A stretch of 8,901 nt of DNA from an uncultured Clostridia bacterium (GTDB lineage: Bacteria > Bacillota > Clostridia > Oscillospirales > Acutalibacteraceae), in assembly GCA_947165115.1 (NCBI GenBank), contig CAMUZD010000051.1:1-8901 (forward strand), written 5' to 3'. Shown here piece by piece: positions 1 to 5,804 of this stretch. Position numbers and translations under genes: made by a program. Under the pieces are notes generated by a model. The model searched no databases. It was not told the DNA's origin and saw only the letters and a program-made list of their open reading frames with translations. The stretch's first letter is position 1; each line of letters starts with the position of its first letter.

Positions 1-362
1 TAGGTCGTATAATCGCATCTCGAGCAGGTGACATAGGGCTTCCAGCCCCTTTCTTTGCAGGTTGAGGCCTTGCCCTCGTGCGTGATTTCATCGTGCCCGA
101 GAGGGTCGGTATTTACCGTTTCTCTGCTGATTTCGCCGCCGCAGACAGTGCAATATATAACTTTATCGTAACTGCCCGGCTCTGTGCAGATTGACTCGGA
201 TTCGTTTTCAATCTTTTCTTCGCCCGGCGTATGTCCTTTTGCCGGAATCGTGACGGATTCATTGAGAATCTCTCCGCAGAGAGAGCAGATTTCCTTTCCC
301 GCGCCCGGCTCTGTGCAGGATGCGGGGGTCACGGTCACTGTCGCGGGACTGTGCTGACTGCA
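1..362 (-). repeat. Cysteine-rich CTEPG...CxxCG repeats
   Basis: Downstream of the second DUF6273-like domain, the same frame encodes about three copies of a 35-45 residue unit. Copies are SCTEPGAGKEICSLCGE, then ICTEPGSYDKVIYCTVCGG, then STCKERGWKPYVTCSRCDY, which is cut by the window edge. Between copies are KGHTPGE- and LGHDE-type linkers with a histidine. The spaced CxxC plus upstream cysteine resembles a small metal- or disulfide-stabilised module often repeated in surface proteins of gut Clostridia. I assign no function. Confidence 0.7.
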
Positions 363-389
363 AACCGCGGTTTCGCCCGAATAATCGCA

Positions 390-1328
390 GTCAATTTCGC
401 TCAGGCAAATCGCCGGAACAACGGGATGCTTCTCGTTTGCCCAGGCCGCCGTTCCGTGAACTACTCCTTTATCGGTGCAGGCGCCCGGCCGCCTTGAGAG
501 ATAGAAGCCGTAGCCGGTTACATTGCGGAGCGGCCACCAGTTATCAAGCGTTTCGCCCTCGATATATCCGGAATAATCGTTGCCGAACATTACCCTTGCG
601 GAATCCTTCGCCGACGGGTCGGGATTGAATCCATACCCGGGATTTACAACATCGGAGGAAGAAAGCAGAAATACTTTGTCGGATGTGCTCTCCCAGTCAA
701 ATTCTTCATATCCGGTTTCGCCGTCTATACTCATGCGGCATCTGTTGTCGAGCTCAACCGTCTTTAATTTTGCCTTCTGTTCATCCGTGAATGCCGCTTC
801 ATAGAAACTGCCGGTGAGGAAATTCCTCATCTCACTGACCGAATAGTCGGTGGCGTAGTGCGTATGCTCCTTATCTCCCCAGGCGTATTCCGCCCAGTAA
901 TCGTCTTCGCTCTTGAAATGATTATACCGGAAGATGGCCGAATCGACTATTTCATCGCTCACCATAAGCCCCGTTTCCGGATCCAGCAGACGCCATTGAA
1001 GCGGCTCAAAGCGATAGTAATAAACATATTTATCAAATCCGTCTTCGGTATAGCGATAATCATAATCGCTGAATACTCTCGGCTGATCTGTGGCTGACGG
1101 TGACGCTTCGGTGAACATCTCGACATAAAGAATCTTTGCCCTGTATCTGCTGCCGTCAAGTATCATATCGGCGTAATCCGTATAGTAATCGGCGTCATAT
1201 GCCCATCTGTGTTCTTCAATATACAGATTCTTCTTCGGGGCAAGCTCAACTCTTTCGTTGAGAGCCGCTGTTATATCGGAATCCCTGACTCTGCTTCTCG
1301 GATAGGAGCCGAAGGAGATGATATCCCC
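390..1328 (-). repeat. DUF6273-like domain, copy 2
   Basis: It starts at GDIISFGSYPRSRV and ends near PAICLSEID. Matching landmarks to copy 1 are YRAKILYVEMF, FEPLQWRLLDP, DEQKAKLK, DKVFLLSSSDV, GFN...DSARV and PLRN before the final PAICL strand. The two copies are divergent paralogues (many substitutions, same order of motifs), so the duplication is old or came as a preformed tandem. The domain is complete and uninterrupted here. Confidence 0.8.
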
Positions 1329-1356
1329 TGTGTGATACAGGTCCTCTCCGCTGCTC

Positions 1357-2324
1357 TGTGAAACAAGATTTTCAAGGCGCATCGCGGGGCAGATGCCGTT
1401 AATCGCGCCGCGGTCAAACGAATGAGGAGAAGTCATGATTGCCATTTCGGCTCCGGCTTCGCTGACTCTGCAGCTGAAATTCGAAGTGAAATACTGACAG
1501 ACCGTGCGTATAAGCCAGCGGCAGCCGCTTCCCGTGTCATAGATGCCCTGCGCCTTAGCGTAATCGGTGCAGGTTCGGACTCTTGCGGGGTCTTCGGCAT
1601 CCCAGGCGGTATTGAATCCGTAGCTTTCATTTGTCAGATCATCCCAGGAGAGCAGGAATATCTTATCCTGAGTTGCGGAATTGTCATATTTGTGAATTCC
1701 ATTATACGAGCCGCCGTTACTTCCGACATACCAGTAATCATTGACCTGCTCGCTCTGCGCGATATTCTGCTTCTGCTCTTCGCTGAAGGCGGTGGCGGAA
1801 AAGACTTCGTTGAGCCATACGCTGATACTCTCATAATAGGCGGTCATATAACCGCCGCCCGCTGTGCCGAGGCCGTATTCGCCCGTATAAGGATATCCGA
1901 ATTCGGCGTAATAATCTGCGAACTGAACAAACGGCTGGGAATCAATGATAGTGTCGCATACCACAAGCCCTTCTGCGGGGTCGAGCACACGCCAGCGCAG
2001 AGGATCGTATCTGAACCAGTATATATTTCCGGCCGTATAGCCGTTCAGATTCTGGGTCCAGCAAGTCTCGTCATCAATACTTACATCCGAAAAAGGCCTG
2101 TAATCATTGATTTTAACACCTCTGTATTTCACATTCTTCCGCACAACATCAATATACTGCATGCTCTGCGAAATCTTCGGCGCATAGTAGAGATCTCCTT
2201 CTCTTTAACCCCGGGTATAATATTTATAGGTCTTCCATTCACCGGGTATTTTTTCAAGCTTCGCAATCAGGTTTTCATCCCTGACGAGCGACTGCGGATA
2301 GGTGCCGTATTCAATGATGTCGCC
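1357..2324 (-). repeat. DUF6273-like domain, copy 1 (interrupted by TAA)
   Basis: It starts at GDIIEYGTYPQSLV and ends near CPAMRLENL. Landmarks in order are the YPQS strand, the AKLEKIPGEWKTY segment, the stop codon, GDLYYAP, YRGVKINDYRP, YDPLRWRVLDP, an EEQKQN helix, DKIFLLSWDDL, GFN...DPARV and the C-terminal PAMRL strand. Each has a counterpart in the same order in the downstream copy. That shared order shows that the segments on both sides of the stop belong to one domain. Confidence 0.75.
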
Positions 2325-2639
2325 GGTCTGAAACGGCCCGGTCCTGAGAGTCAGATGCAGGGTGGACTCTTTCTGGATATTGTAATCCGCGAGGGTGTGA
2401 CCGTCCTCAAGCAGTTTACCGGCAAAAACCAGTATCTGCTGATCGGGCGGTATTCCTTCTTTATCCTGAATCTTTGCTTTTACATTGTCAATCGAATCTC
2501 CGGGCTCGACCTCGAGAGTGACGGTCTTTCCCGTCCGGGTTTTGACAAAAATCTGCATTGCGCTCACCGTCAGGGTGAATACGCCGAGAATAAGCGCGGC
2601 CGAAAGCAGAACCGCAATCACCTTTTTTGTTCTTTTCAT
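2205..2639 (-). CDS. Secreted ubiquitin-domain protein, ends at in-frame TAA
   Basis: A frame of 144 codons starts at an ATG with a strong Shine-Dalgarno (GGAGGG at 2645-2650, 5-base spacer). Residues 1-27 are a Sec signal peptide: KRTKK basic start, hydrophobic core, VSA before the cut. Residues 28-99 are a ubiquitin fold: by my alignment 61 of 72 positions match human ubiquitin, including K6, K11, K27, K29, K33, K48 and K63. Cleavage after VSA would leave ubiquitin Met1 as the mature N-terminus. The LRLRGG tail is replaced by LRTGPF, so there is no C-terminal diglycine for conjugation. L8R and V70T alter the hydrophobic patch; I44V is conservative. Residues 106-144 (GDIIEYGTYPQS onward) are the first strands of a DUF6273-like domain. 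The TAA is followed by hundreds of in-frame codons continuing that domain, so this is probably the 5' part of a longer gene. Function unknown; inferred to act outside the cell. It is probably co-transcribed with the upstream hydrolase lipoprotein. Confidence 0.85.
   Translation of the reverse strand: MKRTKKVIAVLLSAALILGVFTLTVSAMQIFVKTRTGKTVTLEVEPGDSIDNVKAKIQDKEGIPPDQQILVFAGKLLEDGHTLADYNIQKESTLHLTLRTGPFQTGDIIEYGTYPQSLVRDENLIAKLEKIPGEWKTYKYYTRG
2343..2558 (-). other. Ubiquitin domain
   Basis: The 72 residues align without gaps to eukaryotic ubiquitin from MQIFVKT to HLTLR. The differences from human ubiquitin are L8R, I13V, S20G, T22S, E24D, R42I, I44V, Q49L, R54H, S57A and V70T. The KAKIQDKEGIPPDQQ stretch and DYNIQKESTLHL are unchanged. 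Such closeness is far above what ThiS/MoaD-type bacterial ubiquitin-fold proteins show. It points to transfer from a eukaryote, directly or through other bacteria; that origin is inference. Confidence 0.95.
2559..2639 (-). other. Signal peptide of the ubiquitin-domain protein
   Basis: The 27 residues have the three-part layout of a Sec signal: basic N-region MKRTKK, hydrophobic core VIAVLLSAALILGVF, and the polar C-region TLTVSA, with small residues suitable for signal peptidase I. There is no lipobox cysteine, so the product should be released or wall-associated rather than lipidated. The predicted cut falls exactly before ubiquitin Met1. Confidence 0.85.
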
Positions 2640-2658
2640 ATTATCCCTCCCCGTTATA

Positions 2659-3846
2659 TCAGAGATAAATTGTGTAACCCTTACTGAAACTGCCTCTGTG
2701 GTAGTAGGTGACGGTCTTTGCGCTCTGGTCGAATATTGCCGTCCACTCGGTGGAATAGTCGTTCAGCTGGCTCTGCGCGGCTTCCTTCATAACATCGCGC
2801 AAACCGGCGGCGGTCATCTGAGGATTCTTTTTGAGCGCATCCATAATCAGATCGTATCTTTTTACGCTCTTCTGCGAGCCGATTCCGAATTTTGAGGGCG
2901 TGACATAGAAATTAGTCAGCACCGGCGTCTCGGTCACGGTCATTTTATTGTTGATATATTCAACTGCGACGGAATAACCCGTTGAATCGCAGATTGCGAA
3001 ATGAATCACATAGCCGAAAGAGGCATGCATATCATAGCCCTTGAGAAGCTCAACCGCCTGCTTCGCGCTCGCGGCGCGGTCAAGAATGAGGCGGATTGCG
3101 GTCGAGGTCGTGAGGTCGGGCTTTGAAGTCTGCTGATTTATCACGGCGCCCTTGTCGAAGACCATATTGACAGATACGCACACGCCCTTTTCGTTCATGC
3201 CGTCAAGCGGAGCATAGAGTGCGCAGAAGCGAAGGATATCGTCGGTCAGCTTGTAATCCGTGCTTGTCGTTACAAAATCGGTATTTACGGTCGAGACAGA
3301 TTTATAGCCCTTTGAGGGTTTGCAGACGAGGGCGAGGCCGTTGCAGCGCTTCCAGTCGAAATTCCTGCCGAAAATGTAGCCGCCGTTTTTATTCTTTACG
3401 GAAAGAGTGCTGCAGCCGCCGCCTATGAGCTTGAATATCGGGCCCGCCTTGCCGCCGAGCACCTGCTTTACGAGAAAATTCGTCAGGTCCTCGTCGCTTG
3501 AAACGCCGCCGCCCGAAAGGAAGGCGGAGAGGCCGTCATCCCCCTTGAATTCGGCATAGGAAAAGCCGGGCAGGAGGTTTTTTATCGCTTCGGAAGGGAC
3601 GATTTTCACCGTATTCAGAGGAGCGGATTCTTTGGTGGTCTGCGCTTTTGTCGCGGTCTCGCTCTGCGTTTCGGCTTCGGTTGTTTTCTCCGATGTTGTT
3701 TCGGCTTTCTTTTCCGTAACAGACGATGCCGGGGCGGACGAGATGCTTTTTGACGGAGCAGTCGTCGTTTCTTTTTCATTTCCCGAGCAGCCCGCGCAGG
3801 CGAGCATAATCAGCCCGAGAATCACGCATAATATCCGCTTTTTCAT
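2659..3846 (-). CDS. Lipoprotein of the choloylglycine hydrolase / C45 Ntn-hydrolase superfamily
   Basis: The 395-residue product has a lipoprotein signal with likely lipidated Cys20 (CAGC), then a Ser/Thr/Glu/Lys-rich linker to about residue 75 that would lift the enzyme off the membrane. The hydrolase domain starts near 140 with GGGCST, making Cys145 the predicted nucleophile. Expected partners follow: Arg161 and Asp164 in FGRNFDW, Asn218 in DGMNEKG, Asn312 in LTNFYVTP and Arg330 in KRYDL. These enzymes cleave linear amides (conjugated bile salts, penicillin V, N-acyl amides or peptides). The substrate cannot be chosen from sequence, and bile-salt activity is not implied. Because the nucleophile is internal, activation should need cleavage before Cys145, as in C45 acyltransferases. 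The start is supported by GGGAGGTG just upstream and a promoter at 3875-3903. The ubiquitin gene begins 19 bases after its TGA, so both are probably one transcript. Confidence 0.85.
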   Translation of the reverse strand: MKKRILCVILGLIMLACAGCSGNEKETTTAPSKSISSAPASSVTEKKAETTSEKTTEAETQSETATKAQTTKESAPLNTVKIVPSEAIKNLLPGFSYAEFKGDDGLSAFLSGGGVSSDEDLTNFLVKQVLGGKAGPIFKLIGGGCSTLSVKNKNGGYIFGRNFDWKRCNGLALVCKPSKGYKSVSTVNTDFVTTSTDYKLTDDILRFCALYAPLDGMNEKGVCVSVNMVFDKGAVINQQTSKPDLTTSTAIRLILDRAASAKQAVELLKGYDMHASFGYVIHFAICDSTGYSVAVEYINNKMTVTETPVLTNFYVTPSKFGIGSQKSVKRYDLIMDALKKNPQMTAAGLRDVMKEAAQSQLNDYSTEWTAIFDQSAKTVTYYHRGSFSKGYTIYL

Positions 3847-3874
3847 TTCGCACCTCCCGCAGTAATATATATAA

Positions 3875-3903
3875 ATTTTATCATATTATTCATCTGTTTT
3901 CAA
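3875..3903 (-). promoter_or_regulatory. Sigma-A-type promoter for the lipoprotein-ubiquitin operon
   Basis: Reading the minus strand, TTGAAA (3898-3903) and TAAAAT (3875-3880) are separated by exactly 17 bases, each one mismatch from consensus. Transcription would start near 3868, leaving a leader of about 22 bases that contains the GGGAGGTG ribosome binding site. Confidence 0.75.
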
Positions 3904-3946
3904 GAAAAACGGGGCTGTGATAATTCATAAATAAACTTTGATTTTA

Positions 3947-3975
3947 TTGACAATTCCGCTCACTTGTGAAATAAT
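3947..3975 (+). promoter_or_regulatory. Sigma-A-type promoter for the MocA-family dehydrogenase
   Basis: A perfect TTGACA (3947-3952) is followed after 17 bases by AATAAT (3970-3975), one mismatch from the -10 consensus. The spacer contains TCACTTGTGA (3960-3969), a short inverted repeat that could be an operator half-pair, though four-base arms are weak evidence. The leader is about 30 bases and carries GGGGTGAT before the ATG. It is divergent from the lipoprotein promoter, whose -35 lies 43 bases away. Confidence 0.75.
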
Positions 3976-4011
3976 CAATCTGATGAAAAATATTCTTTAC
4001 GGGGTGATGAT

Positions 4012-5013
4012 ATGAATCTGAAAGTTGCGAATATCGGCATGAAATTCGGCATGTCCCATGTCGAGGGCGCGATGAGCTGGGGCGCGGAAATTGCGGCAAT
4101 CTGCGACAGCGATGAGGAAAATCTGCGCTTTGCGGGCGAGAGATACAATATTCCCAAGGAAAAATGGGTGTCTGATTACCGCGAAATCGCGGCGAATCCA
4201 GAAATCGACGCGGTGACGGTCGCCGTTCCCGACCAGCTTCATAAGCAGATTTCCTGCGAGATGCTCAGGGCGGGGAAGCATGTCCTCTGCGAAAAACCGC
4301 TTGCGCTCACGCGCGAGGATGTGAGGGAAATAATAAAAGCCGCGGACGAGAGCGGCAAAAAATTCATGGTCGGCCAGATCTGCAGATTCACGCCCTCATT
4401 TGAAATGGCGAAAGAGATAGTCGCCTCGGGCAGAATCGGTGATTTATACTTCATAGAATCCGAATACGCCCACGATTATATGACCTTCCTGGGCGGCTGG
4501 CGCGCAGATCCCCTGCGCCACGGAGTAATCGGCGGCGGCTGCCACGCGGTTGACTTGATCCGCTGGATTGCGGGCGACCCCGCCGAAGTCTTTGCCTACG
4601 GCACTCACCGCCTGCTTCCGATGGTTTCCTATGACGACGCCACAATAGCGATAATGAAATTCGATAAAAACACCGCAGGCAAAGTCTTTGTTTCGACCGG
4701 ATGCAAACGCGATTACACTATGCGCACGGTCATTTACGGCACGAAGGGCACGCTTATCTGCGACAACACCTCGCCTGAAATGAAGCTTTTCGAGGTGGAC
4801 GAAAAGGGAGTTGCCAAAGAGCCCGAAATTATTCCCGTCCAGGTCAACAGCCACAACGCCGGCAGGGAATTTGAGGTCTTTGCCGATGCGATTGTCAATG
4901 ACAAACCAATCGAGGCCGATGCCCGCGAGGGCGCAAAAACAGTCGAGGTCTGCCTCTCAATCATCGAATCCTCAAAAACCGGCGTCCCCGTGCAGCCGGA
5001 TTATGATTTCTGA
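4012..5013 (+). CDS. Gfo/Idh/MocA-family NAD(P)-dependent oxidoreductase
   Basis: The 333-residue protein has family-typical length and layout. Residues 1-120 form the Rossmann dinucleotide-binding half, with a degenerate glycine loop (NIGMKFGMSH) and the hallmark CEKPLA motif, whose Lys95 is the usual catalytic or cofactor lysine. The C-terminal half from ~125 is the alpha/beta substrate-binding and dimerisation domain. GGGCHAVDLIRW near 174-185 supplies the conserved His178 and Asp181. Members oxidise or reduce hydroxyl groups of sugars, inositols and sugar acids in the cytoplasm. The exact substrate is unknown; the nearby kinase, polyol-type dehydrogenase and aldo/keto reductase favour a sugar or polyol role. 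The ATG follows GGGGTGAT at suitable spacing and a strong promoter. It is a single-gene transcript ending at the hairpin at 5131-5160. Confidence 0.9.
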   Translation: MNLKVANIGMKFGMSHVEGAMSWGAEIAAICDSDEENLRFAGERYNIPKEKWVSDYREIAANPEIDAVTVAVPDQLHKQISCEMLRAGKHVLCEKPLALTREDVREIIKAADESGKKFMVGQICRFTPSFEMAKEIVASGRIGDLYFIESEYAHDYMTFLGGWRADPLRHGVIGGGCHAVDLIRWIAGDPAEVFAYGTHRLLPMVSYDDATIAIMKFDKNTAGKVFVSTGCKRDYTMRTVIYGTKGTLICDNTSPEMKLFEVDEKGVAKEPEIIPVQVNSHNAGREFEVFADAIVNDKPIEADAREGAKTVEVCLSIIESSKTGVPVQPDYDF

Positions 5014-5033
5014 GAAGATATGAAAACTACCCC

Positions 5034-5114
5034 TGTCATTCTGAGGCGGATGCCGAAGAATCGCAAGTTTATAATAAGTCTGTTATGAGATCCTTCGCTT
5101 CGCTCAGGATGACA
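5034..5114. repeat. Imperfect inverted repeat of the 'HPERSEGS' type
   Basis: Left arm 5034-5062 begins TGTCATTCTGAG and ends CGAAGAATC. Right arm 5089-5114 begins GATCCTTCG and ends CTCAGGATGACA. The arms are near reverse complements around a 26-base AT-rich centre. Translated on the minus strand it gives the tell-tale spurious string HPERSEGS, seen when this widespread intergenic element is miscalled as coding. It is probably a REP/MITE-like non-autonomous repeat, present here in one copy just after the dehydrogenase stop. Confidence 0.75.
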
Positions 5115-5130
5115 AAAAACTGATAAACAA

Positions 5131-5160
5131 AGCCCGCCGGATTGATTTCCCGGCGGGTTA
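5131..5160. terminator. Bidirectional intrinsic terminator between convergent genes
   Basis: CCCGCCGG (5133-5140) and CCGGCGGG (5150-5157) form a perfect 8-bp GC stem with a 9-base loop. On the plus strand it is followed by TTAATTATTATATT, and on the minus strand by CTTTGTTTATC. It can therefore stop both the dehydrogenase transcript and the convergent operon. The T-runs are interrupted, so strength is uncertain. Confidence 0.8.
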
Positions 5161-5170
5161 ATTATTATAT

Positions 5171-5788
5171 TCAGTCTCTCATTTTTCCGCATTCGGTGCA
5201 GAATTTGGAATTCGCGTTTACATGGCCGCAGCCCGAGCAGAGCCATTCGCCTTCGGCGAGGACGGGCTTTGCCTCGGCGGCTTTTTTGATTGCTTCCATC
5301 TGCGCGACCACCTGCTCGGCGGCCGCAAGGGCATCGTAGCCCGGGGCATTCATATCTGAGCCTGTCTTTGTCTCAAATATCGGTTCGCCGCATTCATCCG
5401 CGAGCATAGTGAGCCTTGCGACAAGCGGATTAGCCTCGTCGGGAAGATAGAAGCAGGCAATCGAAATTTTGTCGGCAAAGAAGGTTATCGCGCGGTTTTC
5501 GCCTCCGCCCGCCATCGGCGGCATCTCCGGAGCGGGCGCGCTTTCTGAGAATTTGCGGTTGATTGCGCCGAGAATATTCAGCGATTCAAAAAGGGCGCTG
5601 ATTTCGGCGAGTTTTTCACTTGGAACTGCGTAGATTTTCGTTACGCACAGCCCGTTTGTGTAATCTGATTTCTCCAGTTCAACGCCGCCGCCCTGCTTCG
5701 TGTGAAGATCGAGCGTATGCGAAATATTCTGCGGCGGATTCGTCGTCGCAAAGCGGCTGTAAGTATATCTGACTCCTGTAAGATTCAT
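5171..5788 (-). CDS. Unknown protein with C-terminal zinc ribbon
   Basis: The 205-residue protein has no family I recognise over residues 1-145. It has no signal peptide or clear membrane segment, so it should be cytoplasmic. Residues 152-175 are alanine- and glutamate-rich and probably helical. The tail, residues 182-205 (EWLCSGCGHVNANSKFCTECGK), is a compact zinc ribbon with Cys184, Cys187, Cys197 and Cys200 in a CxxC-x9-CxxC arrangement. Such ribbons end many Bacillota proteins and usually hold the chain together or bind partners rather than catalyse. Residues 83-95 (SAPAPEMPPMAGG) look like a flexible linker. The ATG is preceded by AAGGAG and starts 16 bases after the aldo/keto reductase stop, so it is the last gene of the sugar operon. 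Its role there is unknown. Confidence 0.75.
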   Translation of the reverse strand: MNLTGVRYTYSRFATTNPPQNISHTLDLHTKQGGGVELEKSDYTNGLCVTKIYAVPSEKLAEISALFESLNILGAINRKFSESAPAPEMPPMAGGGENRAITFFADKISIACFYLPDEANPLVARLTMLADECGEPIFETKTGSDMNAPGYDALAAAEQVVAQMEAIKKAAEAKPVLAEGEWLCSGCGHVNANSKFCTECGKMRD

Positions 5789-5804
5789 AGTCTGCTCCTT
5801 GAAA

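Larger units (their letters stand above)
1..2204 (-). pseudogene. Continuation of the ubiquitin fusion: DUF6273-like repeats and Cys-rich tail, beyond the stop
   Basis: After the TAA at 2205-2207 the same frame stays open for 734 codons and runs off the left edge. It begins REGDLYYAPKISQ and completes the DUF6273-like domain whose first strands lie before the stop. A second, homologous domain follows, then cysteine-rich repeats. No Shine-Dalgarno precedes the first in-frame ATG (2160-2162), so independent translation is not evident. The long open frame and intact domain pattern argue that the stop is recent, is a sequencing or assembly error, or is read through. If the TAA is real, this part is untranslated remnant; if not, the gene is one secreted protein of at least 878 residues, incomplete at its C-terminus. 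DUF6273-type domains are common in secreted proteins of gut Clostridia and have no assigned activity known to me. The family assignment rests on recalled motif patterns, not a search. Confidence 0.75.

Noticed and set aside
1..362. CRISPR-like or tandem DNA repeat from the repeated CTEPG/CxxCG codons
   Set aside because: The similarity is at protein level with irregular spacing and low DNA identity, so it is a protein repeat and not an array.
2131..2200. Translation restart just after the TAA (AAGGAG at 2195-2200 with ATG at 2183-2185)
   Set aside because: That ATG is out of frame with the DUF6273-like sequence and reaches TGA after 18 codons. The first in-frame ATG (2160-2162) has no Shine-Dalgarno.
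2205..2207. TAA reassigned to an amino acid
   Set aside because: The intact genes in the window end in TGA or TAG, so nothing contradicts it directly, but TAA-only recoding is not known in bacteria and five ordinary stops are too few to infer a code change. A single mutation or error is simpler.
1422..2687. A 421-codon plus-strand open frame opposite the ubiquitin gene
   Set aside because: It has no recognisable domain and no Shine-Dalgarno, and it lies antisense to clear ubiquitin and DUF6273-like coding sequence. Its length reflects codon bias of the real strand.
5001..5246. Short minus-strand open frame containing HPERSEGS
   Set aside because: This is the known spurious translation of the inverted repeat and also runs across the terminator and into the zinc-ribbon gene.
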